A DNA stretch of 64,000 bases from Candidatus Nanohaloarchaea archaeon (lineage in GTDB: Archaea; Nanohalarchaeota; Nanosalinia; Nanosalinales; Nanosalinaceae), in contig JACOQA010000003.1 of NCBI GenBank assembly GCA_014297435.1, forward strand, positions 124,001-188,000, given 5' to 3'. The notes below the pieces were generated by a model. That model was not told where the DNA came from and made no database searches. It saw only the letters and a program-made list of their open reading frames with translations. Position numbers and translations under genes: made by a program. Shown here piece by piece: positions 25,327 to 33,792 of the stretch; position 1 is the first letter of the stretch; each line of letters opens with the position of its first letter.

Positions 25327-25614
25327 ATGGGAGAGGGGAACTACACTTCGATCGAAGATTATTCTCAAGAAGGAGAGTTTGAGGTTGTGACTGCATTCAA
25401 CCTTGTAAATGAATTTGATATGAATCCTGAGCCAGGGAAGATGTGGGCTGTAGCCGATTATCTTATGAAGTCACTTCAGGGAAAGGACGAGGCTGATTCT
25501 TATGACGAAGCTATCCTCAAGTCGGCGAGAAACACCAGTATTGATCGTGGAGACAACCAACTGGACCTAGCTTACGATACTATCGAGGAGCTTGGAAAGC
25601 TTTACCTCGACTAA
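25327..25614 (+). CDS. Small acidic protein of unknown function
   Basis: 95 residues, acidic and helical (EFEVVTAFNLVNEFDMNPEPGK), no recognised motif. It has its own promoter-like stretch (TTGTTACTAACTGG region) and stands between Rpp29 and the structured intergenic region. Confidence 0.55.
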   Translation: MGEGNYTSIEDYSQEGEFEVVTAFNLVNEFDMNPEPGKMWAVADYLMKSLQGKDEADSYDEAILKSARNTSIDRGDNQLDLAYDTIEELGKLYLD

Positions 25615-25649
25615 ACCCCTTTTTAAAACTTTAGTTCTATTGTTGGGAT

Positions 25650-25770
25650 AGCCGCTTGGAGTCGTGAATTGACGAAAGCCTATTGTCCGGGTTTTCAGAT
25701 TGGAGCGATACTCCGGGAGCAGCGAGAGAAAAACCTCGTGTAGAACGTACAGTTTTTCCCGGGTAACTTA
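25650..25770 (+). ncRNA. Candidate structured RNA upstream of S17
   Basis: No frame is present. A TATA-like TTTTTAAAACTTT (25619-25631) would place a start near 25650. Hairpin 1 is GCTT/AAGC plus TCGT/ACGA with a GAATTG loop (25654-25679). A long-range stem TTGTCCGGG (25683-25691) with CCCGGGTAA (25758-25766) encloses two further hairpins, GGAG/CTCC (25702-25714) and CGAG/CTCG (25723-25738). A second TATA-like CTTAAAAAG near 25782-25790 could serve S17. It does not carry SRP or RNase P RNA signature sequences. A leader element of the S17 operon is the alternative. Confidence 0.4.
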
Positions 25771-25828
25771 CCAGTGGTTTACTTAAAAAGTTTACAATCG
25801 AACGAGACTACATCAGGGCTAAAGAACC

Positions 25829-26110
25829 ATGACAGAATCAATTGAAACCGAATACCCCGTTAGGGGAGGAACTTTCGTTGGGACGGTAGAGTCCACGAAG
25901 ATGCAGAAATCCGCAACAGTAAGATGGGAGTACTCTGAGAAGGTTCCCAAGTACGAGAGGTACGAGAGAAGAAACACCAAGATAACGGTTCACGTGCCCG
26001 AAGACGTAGAGATCGAGGAAGGCGACGAAGTCAAAGTAGGAGAAACGAAGCCTATCTCGAAGACTAAAAGCCATGTTATAATCGAAAAAGTAGAAGACGG
26101 TGAAGAGTAA
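25829..26110 (+). CDS. rps17: Small-subunit ribosomal protein S17 (uS17)
   Basis: 93 residues with an OB fold that binds 16S rRNA early in assembly. Diagnostic: RGGTFVGTVESTKMQKSATVRWEY, KYERYERRNTKITVHVPEDVEIEEGDEVKVGETKPISKTK. First gene of the spc-like operon; L14 starts directly after its stop. Confidence 0.95.
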   Translation: MTESIETEYPVRGGTFVGTVESTKMQKSATVRWEYSEKVPKYERYERRNTKITVHVPEDVEIEEGDEVKVGETKPISKTKSHVIIEKVEDGEE

Positions 26111-26509
26111 ATGAAGCCGATCGGATCCAACATAACAAGAACACTGGATATCGGCGCAGAACTTACATGCGCAGATAACTCCGGAGCAAAGAAGCTAGAA
26201 ATCATCGGAGTCAAGGCAAGACAGGGACGACGTTCCCGAAGGAACTCTGCAGGAATCGGAGACAAAGTAATGGTAAAGATCCTGAAGGGAGACCAGGAAG
26301 TCAAGAACCAGGTCTTCGAAGCAGTGATCGTCAGACAGGCAAAGGAATTCCAGAGACCTAACGGACTAAGAGTAGAGTTTGAAGACAACGCAGCAGTACT
26401 AGTGGAAGACACAGGACTTCCAAAAGGATCGGTTACAAGAGGACCTATCGCGAAAGAAGTCGTCGAAAGATACAGCCCGATCGGAAAGATCGCATCACAG
26501 GTGGTGTAA
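26111..26509 (+). CDS. rpl14: Large-subunit ribosomal protein L14 (uL14)
   Basis: 132 residues. Forms an inter-subunit bridge. Family segments: ADNSGAKKLEIIGVKARQGRRSRRNSAGIGDKVMV and PNGLRVEFEDNAAVLVEDTGLPKGSVTRGPIAKEV. Starts on the base after the S17 stop. Confidence 0.96.
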   Translation: MKPIGSNITRTLDIGAELTCADNSGAKKLEIIGVKARQGRRSRRNSAGIGDKVMVKILKGDQEVKNQVFEAVIVRQAKEFQRPNGLRVEFEDNAAVLVEDTGLPKGSVTRGPIAKEVVERYSPIGKIASQVV

Positions 26510-26512
26510 AAA

Positions 26513-27247
26513 ATGGTAAACGAGACAGAGAACTGGAGTAGCAACTGGAAATCAAGCAAGAAACCTTCAAAACAGAGAAAGTACAGAGATAACGCACCTC
26601 TACACGTAAAGGACAAACTTGTTTCTGCACATCTAGACGAAGAACTTAGAGAAGAAGTCGGAACAAGAAACATGCCTCTCAGAACAGGAGACAGAGTAAG
26701 AGTTATGAGAGGAGACCAGAAAGGTGCAGAAGGAATCGTAAACAATATTGACAGAGAAAATACTCGAGTCTACATCGATGGAGTTGAGAACGAGAGAACC
26801 GATGGTTCAACGAACCAGAAGGCTTTCCCTCCATCCAACGTACAGATCGTAGCACTAAACATCGAAGACATCTCAAGGATCGAGAAATACGATGTCGAAG
26901 ACTACGAAGAGATCAAAGTCGAAGAAGAAGAGCTCGAAGAAGCCCTAGCAGAAGATGAAGAAGAGAACGAGATGATGCAGCAGATGCAGGGCGGAGAATC
27001 AGGAGCTCACGAGCAGTTCGAAGAAGACGAAGAAGAAACAGAAGAAGTAGAGGAAGAGACTGAAGAAACAGAAGAGGAAGAAGTTGAAGCCGATTACAGC
27101 GAAGTTGTTTCGCAGAACATCGGCGATGTAAAGGATTCAGTTCAGGAGATGGAAAGCCCTGACTACGATGCTCTGCTCGAAGCAGAGGAAGACAACAAGG
27201 ACAGGAAAACCATGAAGGAATGGATCGAATCTCAAAAAGAGGAGTGA
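26513..27247 (+). CDS. rpl24: Large-subunit ribosomal protein L24 (uL24) with acidic C-terminal extension
   Basis: 244 residues, about twice the usual archaeal length. Residues 1-125 are L24 with its KOW motif (RTGDRVRVMRGDQKGAEGIVNNID). A Glu-rich linker follows, and the last 50 residues (YSEVVSQNIGDVKDSVQEME, then DYDALLEAEE and DRKTMKEWIESQKEE) match the tail of S3 at 17656 in pattern and length. L24 starts 23S assembly and sits near the tunnel exit; the tail's purpose is unknown. Confidence 0.93.
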   Translation: MVNETENWSSNWKSSKKPSKQRKYRDNAPLHVKDKLVSAHLDEELREEVGTRNMPLRTGDRVRVMRGDQKGAEGIVNNIDRENTRVYIDGVENERTDGSTNQKAFPPSNVQIVALNIEDISRIEKYDVEDYEEIKVEEEELEEALAEDEEENEMMQQMQGGESGAHEQFEEDEEETEEVEEETEETEEEEVEADYSEVVSQNIGDVKDSVQEMESPDYDALLEAEEDNKDRKTMKEWIESQKEE

Positions 27248-27253
27248 TTTCAA

Positions 27254-27913
27254 ATGACAAAACACCAGAAAAGGCTTTCAGCACCTAAGCACTACCCTAT
27301 CTCGAGAAAGGATAACACTTACGTCTCGACGATCAAGGGTTCAAGAAGTTTCGAAAACGCAATACCGACCGTCCTACTTCTCAGAGACGTACTTGAGTAC
27401 GCGGACAACGAGAAGGAAGCGAAAAAGATTGTCAGAGACGGAAAAGTCTACAGAAACGGCGACAGGATCAGAGACGTAAAAGAAGGCGTAGGTCTTCTGG
27501 ACGTCGTAACAATCCCTGAAACAGAGGAAGCCTTCAGAGCAGTAAGAAGAGGCAAGTACCTAGAGTTCGTCGAAATTGAGGACGAAGAAAGGGTTGCCGC
27601 AAAAGTCGTTGACAAATCTGTTGAAGGAGATGAATACGTTTACAGGCTTCACAACGGAGAAAACTATGCTACTGGAGACGAGTTCTCCACAGGCTCAACG
27701 CTTGTTTTCAACGGCGGAGTCGAGGAACTAGAGCTCGAAGAAGGAGCAACAGTTCTAGTTGTCGATGGACAGCACGCCGGAGAGACAGCAGAGCTTGAAG
27801 AGATCAACGAAAGAGGAATGAACAAGAACACAGGTCTCGTGTCCACGGAAGAAAACTCTTTCGAGACACAGCTCGAAAACCTTGTAGCAGTTGGAGACCT
27901 GGAGGTCGAGTAA
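27254..27913 (+). CDS. rps4e: Small-subunit ribosomal protein S4e (eS4)
   Basis: 219 residues with an S4-like RNA-binding domain (LRDVLEYADNEKEAKKIVRDGKVYRNGD) and a C-terminal KOW-like region (VLVVDGQHAGETAELEEI). N-terminal HQKRLSAPKHYPISRKDNTYV is diagnostic. Typical position between L24 and L5. Confidence 0.94.
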   Translation: MTKHQKRLSAPKHYPISRKDNTYVSTIKGSRSFENAIPTVLLLRDVLEYADNEKEAKKIVRDGKVYRNGDRIRDVKEGVGLLDVVTIPETEEAFRAVRRGKYLEFVEIEDEERVAAKVVDKSVEGDEYVYRLHNGENYATGDEFSTGSTLVFNGGVEELELEEGATVLVVDGQHAGETAELEEINERGMNKNTGLVSTEENSFETQLENLVAVGDLEVE

Positions 27914-27916
27914 AAA

Positions 27917-28429
27917 ATGAGCGAGAACGTGATGAAGCAGATCGAGATCGGTAAAGTTGTAGTAAACATAGGAATAGGACAGGTCGGAGACGACGTTGAA
28001 AAAGCAGTCAACCTGCTTGAAAAACTTACAGACAAGCAGCCTGTCAAAGCAGAATCAAAGGAAGCTTCGAAGACGTTCGGAAAACGTTCCGGACTAAATA
28101 TTGGAGCATTCGTAACCCTCAGAGGAGAGGAAGCAAGAGAGTTCCTCGAAAAAGTTCTTCCTGCAAAGGACGAGCTTGATGCCGACGCATTCGATGGAAA
28201 CGGAAACTTCTCATTCGGTATCTCCGAGTACATTGATGTTCCGGGTGTAGACTACGATGCGGACATCGGCATGATGGGATTCGAGGTAGCAGTAAACCTC
28301 GAAAGACCTGGTTACAGGGTAAAGAAGAGAGACCACAAGCCAACCAGTGTTGGAAAAGAACACCAGGTTTCCAACGACGAAGGAAGAGAGTTCGTCGATG
28401 AAAACTTCGAAGTCGAGGTGAACGAGTAA
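27917..28429 (+). CDS. rpl5: Large-subunit ribosomal protein L5 (uL5)
   Basis: 170 residues. Binds 5S rRNA and the P-site tRNA. Seen: QIEIGKVVVNIGIGQVGDDVEKAVNLLEKLTDKQPV, the RGEEAREFLEKVLPA loop and NFSFGISEYIDVPGVDYD. Stop overlaps the S14 start. Confidence 0.94.
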   Translation: MSENVMKQIEIGKVVVNIGIGQVGDDVEKAVNLLEKLTDKQPVKAESKEASKTFGKRSGLNIGAFVTLRGEEAREFLEKVLPAKDELDADAFDGNGNFSFGISEYIDVPGVDYDADIGMMGFEVAVNLERPGYRVKKRDHKPTSVGKEHQVSNDEGREFVDENFEVEVNE

Positions 28430-28654
28430 ATGTCATACGAGAAAGTACTAGACCAGATCAAGCACAAAGAAGGAAAGAGAAAGAAGTTCGAGAAGCACAA
28501 CGCTCCCAAGGACAGGGACTACGGAAAAGCAAAGAAAGAATGCAGAAGATGCGGCAGAACAGGGAAAGGAATTCTTTCCCAGTACGGACTTAACTACTGC
28601 CGTCAGTGCTTCCGCGAAATCGCAGAAGATCTGGGATTCAAACAACTAAAATAG
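28430..28654 (+). CDS. rps14: Small-subunit ribosomal protein S14 (uS14), zinc type
   Basis: 74 residues. The zinc site is [23 protein letters not shown] (two CxxC pairs), a hallmark of archaeal S14. The N-terminal 35 residues are an extension relative to the ~50-residue archaeal standard. Lies between L5 and S8 as usual. Confidence 0.93.
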   Translation: MSYEKVLDQIKHKEGKRKKFEKHNAPKDRDYGKAKKECRRCGRTGKGILSQYGLNYCRQCFREIAEDLGFKQLK

Positions 28655-28667
28655 AGGTGAAGAAGAG

Positions 28668-29057
28668 ATGCAACACGATACACTGAGCGACGCACTTTCC
28701 GCAATCAACAACGCAGCGAGAAAGGGCAACAACTACGCAACAATCAGCCCTACAAGCAATCTTATCCAGAACGTCCTACTCAAGCTTCAGGACGAAGGAT
28801 ACATCGGAGTCTTCGAACTTATCGAGGACGGTAAAGGTGGAAAGTACAAGGTAGAGGTCAAGGAAGCAGTAAACAAGTGTGAACCAGTCAAGCCTAACTT
28901 CTACGTTGGAAGCGACGAACACACAGAGTGGGCAAAGAGATACTTGCCTGCACGAAACTTCGGAAAACTCATAGTAACAACACCGAGAGGAGTTCTCACC
29001 CACGACGAGGCAGTTGAAGAAAACGTGGGCGGAAAGCTCCTTGGGTACGTCTACTAG
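28668..29057 (+). CDS. rps8: Small-subunit ribosomal protein S8 (uS8)
   Basis: 129 residues. 16S central-domain binder. Family pattern: DTLSDALSAINNAARKGNNYATISPTSNLI, LLKLQDEGYIGVFELIEDGKGG and the C-terminal ARNFGKLIVTTPRGVLTHDEA. GAGGTGA precedes the ATG. Confidence 0.95.
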   Translation: MQHDTLSDALSAINNAARKGNNYATISPTSNLIQNVLLKLQDEGYIGVFELIEDGKGGKYKVEVKEAVNKCEPVKPNFYVGSDEHTEWAKRYLPARNFGKLIVTTPRGVLTHDEAVEENVGGKLLGYVY

Positions 29058-29069
29058 GTGAAAAAGAAA

Positions 29070-29594
29070 ATGAGAGAGACAGCAGACCTCAACGGATTCG
29101 AAGCCAACTACGAAGACGGCGTACTTGAAGTTGAAGGAAACGGCGAAACAGTTTCAAGAAAGCTTAACCACGCACGAATCGATGTAGAAGTCAAGGATGG
29201 AGAAGTAGTTTTCTCCTCAGACGAGAGCAACAAGACAGTTAAGTCAATCCTTGGAACTTTCAGGTCCCACGTCCAGAACATGGTCGACGGACTTGAAGAT
29301 GAACACGTCTACCAGATGAAAGGTGTTTACGCACACTTCCCTATGGACATCGATGTAGAGAACGACCAGGTAGTGATCGGAAACTTCATGGGAGAAAGAA
29401 ATCCTAGAAAGGTCGATATTGCTGAAGGCGCAGAAGTATCAGTAAACGGCGAAGACCTAGAAATCAGAGGTGCAGACAAAGAAGCAGTAGGACTTACCGC
29501 CGGACGTATCGAACAGGCATGCAAGAAAGGGAACCGCGATCCAAGAACGTTCCAGGACGGAGTCTACATTACAGACAAAGGTGAGAAAGAATGA
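29070..29594 (+). CDS. rpl6: Large-subunit ribosomal protein L6 (uL6)
   Basis: 174 residues from ATG 29070, preceded by AGGTGA; the track's GTG 29058 abuts the S8 stop. Binds 23S domain VI by the factor-binding site. Features: two L6 repeats, with LNHARIDVEVKDGEVVFSSDE and the second-domain GNFMGERNPRKVDIAEGAEV. Overlaps L32e by 4 bases. Confidence 0.93.
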   Translation: MRETADLNGFEANYEDGVLEVEGNGETVSRKLNHARIDVEVKDGEVVFSSDESNKTVKSILGTFRSHVQNMVDGLEDEHVYQMKGVYAHFPMDIDVENDQVVIGNFMGERNPRKVDIAEGAEVSVNGEDLEIRGADKEAVGLTAGRIEQACKKGNRDPRTFQDGVYITDKGEKE

Positions 29595-29929
29595 GCGACG
29601 ATTTCAAGAGAGAAGACAACCACAAGAAGACACAGACCCCTAGCTCGTGGAGAAAGCCTAAAGGAGGGCACTCCCGTGCACGTCTGAAGAAGAAAGGTGC
29701 GAACCCTCTTCCGAAGGCAGGTTACAGAACTGATAAAGATGTTAGAGGCAAGCATCCTTCCGGATATGAGGAAGTGCTTGTCCACAACACCTCCGACCTT
29801 GAGGAACTTGATGAAGAGACAGAAGCAGCACGAATCGGTTCAACAGTCGGAGACAGAAAACGTGAAAAGATAGTTAAAAAAGCTGACGATGAAGGAATCC
29901 ATGTGCTTAACAGAGGTGACGAAGAATGA
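29591..29929 (+). CDS. rpl32e: Large-subunit ribosomal protein L32e (eL32)
   Basis: 112 residues, shorter than haloarchaeal versions that carry a helix-hairpin-helix extension. Core: TPSSWRKPKGGHSRARLKKKGANPLPKAGYRTDKDVRGKHPSGYEEVLVHN and ARIGSTVGDRKREKIVKKADDEGIHVLN. Overlapping stops and starts (ATGA) on both sides. Confidence 0.93.
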   Translation: MSDDFKREDNHKKTQTPSSWRKPKGGHSRARLKKKGANPLPKAGYRTDKDVRGKHPSGYEEVLVHNTSDLEELDEETEAARIGSTVGDRKREKIVKKADDEGIHVLNRGDEE

Positions 29930-30369
29930 CCGACCTTAAATCACAGAAGAGAATGGCTTCAGAAGTACTTGACGTAGGAAAGAACCGTGTCTGGATCGAT
30001 CCGGACAACACAGAGAAAGTAGAGGAAGCCATCACAAGGAACGACATCAGGAACCTGGTCGAGTCAGGAGTCATCCAGAAAAAAGATGTTAAAGGAACCT
30101 CGAAAGGTCGTGCAAGAGACAAGAAGAAGCAGAAAGCCAAAGGACGCAGAAAAGGTCAAGGAAACAGGAAAGGAAAGAAGACAGCAAGGAAAGATTCCAA
30201 AGAAGAATGGCAGGAAAAAATCCGTGCCATCAGGAAAAGACTCAAGGAAATGAAGGAAGAGGAAGAAGTTTCGAACGACGAGTACTGGGATCTTTACGAC
30301 ATGGCAAAGGGAGGATTCTTCCGTAACACAAAACACCTAGAAAACCACGTCGAGAACAAGCTAGAGTGA
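29926..30369 (+). CDS. rpl19e: Large-subunit ribosomal protein L19e (eL19)
   Basis: 147 residues. N-terminal LKSQKRMASEVLDVGKNRVWIDPDNTEKVEEAITRNDIRNLVESGVI and the Arg/Lys/Gly-rich hinge KGTSKGRARDKKKQKAKGRR are diagnostic. Bridges the subunits near the tunnel exit. Confidence 0.95.
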   Translation: MTDLKSQKRMASEVLDVGKNRVWIDPDNTEKVEEAITRNDIRNLVESGVIQKKDVKGTSKGRARDKKKQKAKGRRKGQGNRKGKKTARKDSKEEWQEKIRAIRKRLKEMKEEEEVSNDEYWDLYDMAKGGFFRNTKHLENHVENKLE

Positions 30370-30375
30370 TTACAA

Positions 30376-30885
30376 ATGGCAGACACATCAAACTACGAAC
30401 TACCTTTCAGGAGAAGAAGAGAACAGAAAACAGACTACAAACAGAGACTTGGACTTCTGAAATCAGGTAAGCCAAGAGCAGTTGTAAGAATCTCTAACAA
30501 CCATACTAGAGTCCACCTCTCTCACTACAAACAGGAGGGAGATGAAAACACAGCTCAGACACTTTCAAAGGAGCTTGAAGAGTACGGATGGGAGAACCAT
30601 ACAGGCAATCTTCCTGCCGCTTACTTGACAGGTTTCCTTGCAGGAATGAAGGCTGAAGAGGACGAAGCAGTTCTCGACCTAGGACTAAGAGAGAAAAACA
30701 AGGGCGGAAGAATGTTTGCCGCTCTCAAAGGATTGATCGATGCAGGAGTCGAAATCCCTGCAGGCGAATCCATCTTCCCATCCGAGGAAAGACTAAGGGG
30801 AGAACACATCGAAGAGATGACAGACAAAGAAGTACCTGCAAACTTCGATGAAACAAAGGAAGCAATCAGAGGTGAGTTCGAATAA
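30376..30885 (+). CDS. rpl18: Large-subunit ribosomal protein L18 (uL18)
   Basis: 169 residues. Binds 5S rRNA with L5. Family sequence: FRRRREQKTDYKQRLGLLKSGKPRAVVRISNNHTRVHLSHY, PAAYLTGFLAGMKAEEDEAVLDLGL and the C-terminal RLRGEHI. Its last base is the first base of the S5 start (TAATG). Confidence 0.95.
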   Translation: MADTSNYELPFRRRREQKTDYKQRLGLLKSGKPRAVVRISNNHTRVHLSHYKQEGDENTAQTLSKELEEYGWENHTGNLPAAYLTGFLAGMKAEEDEAVLDLGLREKNKGGRMFAALKGLIDAGVEIPAGESIFPSEERLRGEHIEEMTDKEVPANFDETKEAIRGEFE

Positions 30886-31556
30886 TGTCACAGGAAATGG
30901 AAGAAGAGGAGATCTGGAAGCCACGCACCAAGCTAGGCGGAAAGGTCGCTAACGGAGAAATCACAAAGATCACAGAAGCACTTGACTCCAAGTACCCAAT
31001 CATGGAAGAAGAGATCGTCGACCAGCTTGTCGACCTGGACGAAGAGGTAATCTTGATCGGAGGAACACCAGGAAAAGGAGGCGGCGTAAGAAGAACTGTT
31101 TCAAAGAGAACATGCAGAATGCACAAGTCAGGAGGACGTTACTCCACAAACGCTATGGCAGTTCTCGGAAACAGAAGAAATGTTGTAGGACTTGGAGAAG
31201 GAGACGCAAACGATACAAGAGCAGCTATCGAATCCGCTTCAAGAGAAGCAAAGCTCAACCTCATAAAGGTAAACAGAGGGAACGGATCCTGGGAAGACAG
31301 AGGAGACGACTCAACATCGATTCCTTTCAAAGTTACAGGAAAGTCCGGTTCTGTTGAAGTAGAGCTTAAGCCTGCACCGAGAGGAACAGGGCTTGCAGCA
31401 TCAGAAGGAGTAAAGAAGATGCTTGAGCTTGCCGGAATCCAGAACATCTACGTTGAATCCCGAGGACAGACAAGAACACGGGAGAACATGATGAAGGCAA
31501 CATTCGAAGCTCTCAAGAAGCTCAACGAATACGAATCACCAGGTGATGCAGAATGA
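30885..31556 (+). CDS. rps5: Small-subunit ribosomal protein S5 (uS5)
   Basis: 223 residues. Helps decoding accuracy and mRNA unwinding. Double-stranded RNA-binding-like domain plus RTVSKRTCRMHKSGGRYSTNAMAVLGNRRNVVGLGEGDA and the C-domain APRGTGLAASEGVKKMLELAGIQNIYVESRGQTRTRENM. ATGA overlap with L30. Confidence 0.95.
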   Translation: MSQEMEEEEIWKPRTKLGGKVANGEITKITEALDSKYPIMEEEIVDQLVDLDEEVILIGGTPGKGGGVRRTVSKRTCRMHKSGGRYSTNAMAVLGNRRNVVGLGEGDANDTRAAIESASREAKLNLIKVNRGNGSWEDRGDDSTSIPFKVTGKSGSVEVELKPAPRGTGLAASEGVKKMLELAGIQNIYVESRGQTRTRENMMKATFEALKKLNEYESPGDAE

Positions 31557-31900
31557 TCGCAGCAGTAAGAGTAAGAGGTCCAGTAGACCTTAACGAAACA
31601 GTGAACAACACACTCGACAACATCAACCTGAACACAAAAAACCAGGTTGTAGTCTTCGAGGAAAACGAAGCAATCATGGGAATGATGAACTCTGTAAAGG
31701 ACTACATCACCTATGGAGAGATCTCCGATGAAGTAGTAGAGAAACTTGAGGAAAGAAAAGGAGAGAGTCTCGAGTCAGGAGATACAGTCAATCTTTCGCC
31801 TCCATCAGGAGGATTCGAAGACACGAAAAGAAACACGGGACAGGGCGGAAGCCTTGGAAAACGTGAAAATATCGACGAACTTTTAGAGAGGATGGTATAA
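31553..31900 (+). CDS. rpl30: Large-subunit ribosomal protein L30 (uL30), short form
   Basis: 115 residues, shorter than typical archaeal L30 (about 150). N-terminal IAAVRVRGPVDLNETVNNTLDNINLNTKNQVVVFEENEAIMGMMNSVKDYITYGEI is clear; the C-terminal part (LSPPSGGFEDTKRNTGQGGSLGKRENIDELLERMV) is condensed. Follows S5 with an ATGA overlap. Confidence 0.92.
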   Translation: MIAAVRVRGPVDLNETVNNTLDNINLNTKNQVVVFEENEAIMGMMNSVKDYITYGEISDEVVEKLEERKGESLESGDTVNLSPPSGGFEDTKRNTGQGGSLGKRENIDELLERMV

Positions 31901-32326
31901 ATGACGAAGAGAAGATCTAAGAAGAATAAGTCCGGTTCTCACGGACACGGTTCATCGAAGAAAAACCGTGGAGCAGGAAGCAAAGGTGGAAGAGGTAACG
32001 CCGGAAGAGGAAAGAAGGCAAAACACCACAAGATGCAGTCAGGCGAAGTCCACGAGCTTGGAGAGAAAGGATTCAACTCCCGGAAGTCCGAGCAGGACGG
32101 CATCAACCTGAGAGACATCGACCAGAGAATCGACGACTTCGTAGAAGAAGGTTCTGCGGAAGAAACTGAGGACGGTTATGTCTTCCACGCTTCCGACGCA
32201 GGATACGAAAAGGTTCTCGGAAAAGGACAGCTCAGGAAGGACATCGAGATCCATGCCGAAGATTTTTCCAGCACGGCAGAAGAAAAGTTAAAAGAAGCCG
32301 GAGTTGAACCTGTAATAGAGGATTAA
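31901..32326 (+). CDS. rpl15: Large-subunit ribosomal protein L15 (uL15)
   Basis: 141 residues. N-terminal Gly/Arg/Lys-rich segment (SGSHGHGSSKKNRGAGSKGGRGNAGRGKKAKHHK) that threads into 23S rRNA, then an L15 globular domain (GYEKVLGKGQLRKDIEIHAEDFSSTAEEKLKEAG). Starts on the base after the L30 stop and precedes secY. Confidence 0.95.
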   Translation: MTKRRSKKNKSGSHGHGSSKKNRGAGSKGGRGNAGRGKKAKHHKMQSGEVHELGEKGFNSRKSEQDGINLRDIDQRIDDFVEEGSAEETEDGYVFHASDAGYEKVLGKGQLRKDIEIHAEDFSSTAEEKLKEAGVEPVIED

Positions 32327-32330
32327 ACGA

Positions 32331-33719
32331 ATGTCGAAACTAGTCCAGGCAGCATCTTACTTACCAAGCATCAAGGAACCCAAGAAAGAACAGTCATTAA
32401 GGAGAATGTTGACCTGGACCGGGATTGCCCTGGTTCTTTACTTTATAATGGGTTCGATCGATCTCTACGGCGCTAACGCCCAGTCGGTCGAACAAGCACT
32501 TCAGAGTTTGCAGACTTTCCAGACTATTCTAGGAGCTCAGATTGGTTCTATAATTACACTAGGTATTGGACCTATCGTTACGTCATCGATTATCCTTCAG
32601 ATGATGGTAGGTTCGGATCTCCTTCCATGGAATACTAACACACAGGAAGGAAAGATCAAGTTCCAGTCGGCGCAGAAGGTACTTGCGTACGGCTTGACAG
32701 TAATTGAAGCCTTCGGGTACGTTCTCTCAGGCACCTTCGGTAACGTTGCAGGAGACCCTATGCTATTGTTCCTGCTAGCCGGACAGATAACACTGGGCGG
32801 ATGGCTGATCATCCTGCTTGACGACATGGTCCAGAAATGGGGATTCGGATCAGGGGTATCGCTGTTTATTGCAGCAGGTGTATCTAAAGCAGTATACATC
32901 TCAACTATCTCTCCACTTACATCCGCAGGAGAACTATTCTGGACTGTAGGAGGAAACCCTGTAGGACACATCATCCAGTTCTTCCTAACGTTCCAAGCAT
33001 CATCCATAATCCCTGTAATATTCACAGTACTGGTCTTCGCAACAGTAGTTTACCTACAGGCTATGCGTGTGGAGATTCCGTTGACCTTCGGAAACGTCAG
33101 AGGGTTCGGTCAAAAATGGCCTCTGAAATTCCTCTACACCTCGAACATGCCTGTCATCCTGATCGCAGCACTTGTGTCTAACTTCAGGATACTTGGAACC
33201 ACACTTGCCGGAACAAACGGTTGTTCAATCCTTGGATGTTTCCAGGGAGGACAGGCAACATCCGGACTCGTCGCATATCTCAGCGCTCCACAGAGCTTCG
33301 TGGATGGACTGATTAACGGAACAGTTCAGATGGTTGGAACCGGTGGACTTATGCACGTCCTAATCTACCTGAGTGTTTACACGTTAGGATCGATCATGTT
33401 CTCGATCTTCTGGATGAAGACCTCAGGACAGGACGCCGACTCTGTTGCGGAAGATATTCAACAGACCGGCATGAAAGTTCCAGGATTCAGGAAAGACAAA
33501 CGAGTAATCAAGAAAGTACTCAATCGGTACATCCCAGGACTGACAGTACTGTCGGGAGCAGTTGTTGGACTCCTTGCAGGAATCGCCAACATTACAAACG
33601 CTGCAGGGGGCGGAACAGGAATCCTACTTACAGTCATGATCCTGTACCAGATGTATGAGCAGCTGGCTCAGAAACACATGGAGGAACTTCACCCAGCACT
33701 CAAGGACTTCATGTCCTAA
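32331..33719 (+). CDS. secY: Preprotein translocase subunit SecY
   Basis: 462 residues with ten membrane spans. Channel subunit that moves secretory proteins and inserts membrane proteins; it would export the lipoproteins and any active provirus spike proteins. Seen: the span RMLTWTGIALVLYFIMGSIDLYG, plug region, GIGPIVTSSIILQMMVGS, and cytosolic loop VYLQAMRVEIPLTFGNVRGFGQKWPLKFLYTSNMPVIL. Last gene of the spc-like cluster with only a short T-rich tract behind it. Confidence 0.96.
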   Translation: MSKLVQAASYLPSIKEPKKEQSLRRMLTWTGIALVLYFIMGSIDLYGANAQSVEQALQSLQTFQTILGAQIGSIITLGIGPIVTSSIILQMMVGSDLLPWNTNTQEGKIKFQSAQKVLAYGLTVIEAFGYVLSGTFGNVAGDPMLLFLLAGQITLGGWLIILLDDMVQKWGFGSGVSLFIAAGVSKAVYISTISPLTSAGELFWTVGGNPVGHIIQFFLTFQASSIIPVIFTVLVFATVVYLQAMRVEIPLTFGNVRGFGQKWPLKFLYTSNMPVILIAALVSNFRILGTTLAGTNGCSILGCFQGGQATSGLVAYLSAPQSFVDGLINGTVQMVGTGGLMHVLIYLSVYTLGSIMFSIFWMKTSGQDADSVAEDIQQTGMKVPGFRKDKRVIKKVLNRYIPGLTVLSGAVVGLLAGIANITNAAGGGTGILLTVMILYQMYEQLAQKHMEELHPALKDFMS

Positions 33720-33792
33720 CAAACCTCATTTTTACTCCTCCTCCTGAACAGCCTCCGATTTAAAAGCCTTCTCCGCGAAGTTACTTGATAAG

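Noticed and set aside
25683-25766. SRP RNA or RNase P RNA in the Rpp29-S17 gap
   Set aside because: A GGGAGCAGC stretch recalls the SRP S-domain, but the GGAA tetraloop context and the required length are missing; RNase P core sequences are absent too.
25990-26745. 251-residue minus-strand frame across S17, L14 and L24
   Set aside because: Covers three certain ribosomal genes on the other strand and has no coherent domain.
26913-27284. 123-residue minus-strand frame opposite L24/S4e
   Set aside because: Shadow of the Glu-rich L24 tail; its Leu/Pro/Arg-rich composition is the antisense of GAA/GAG codons.
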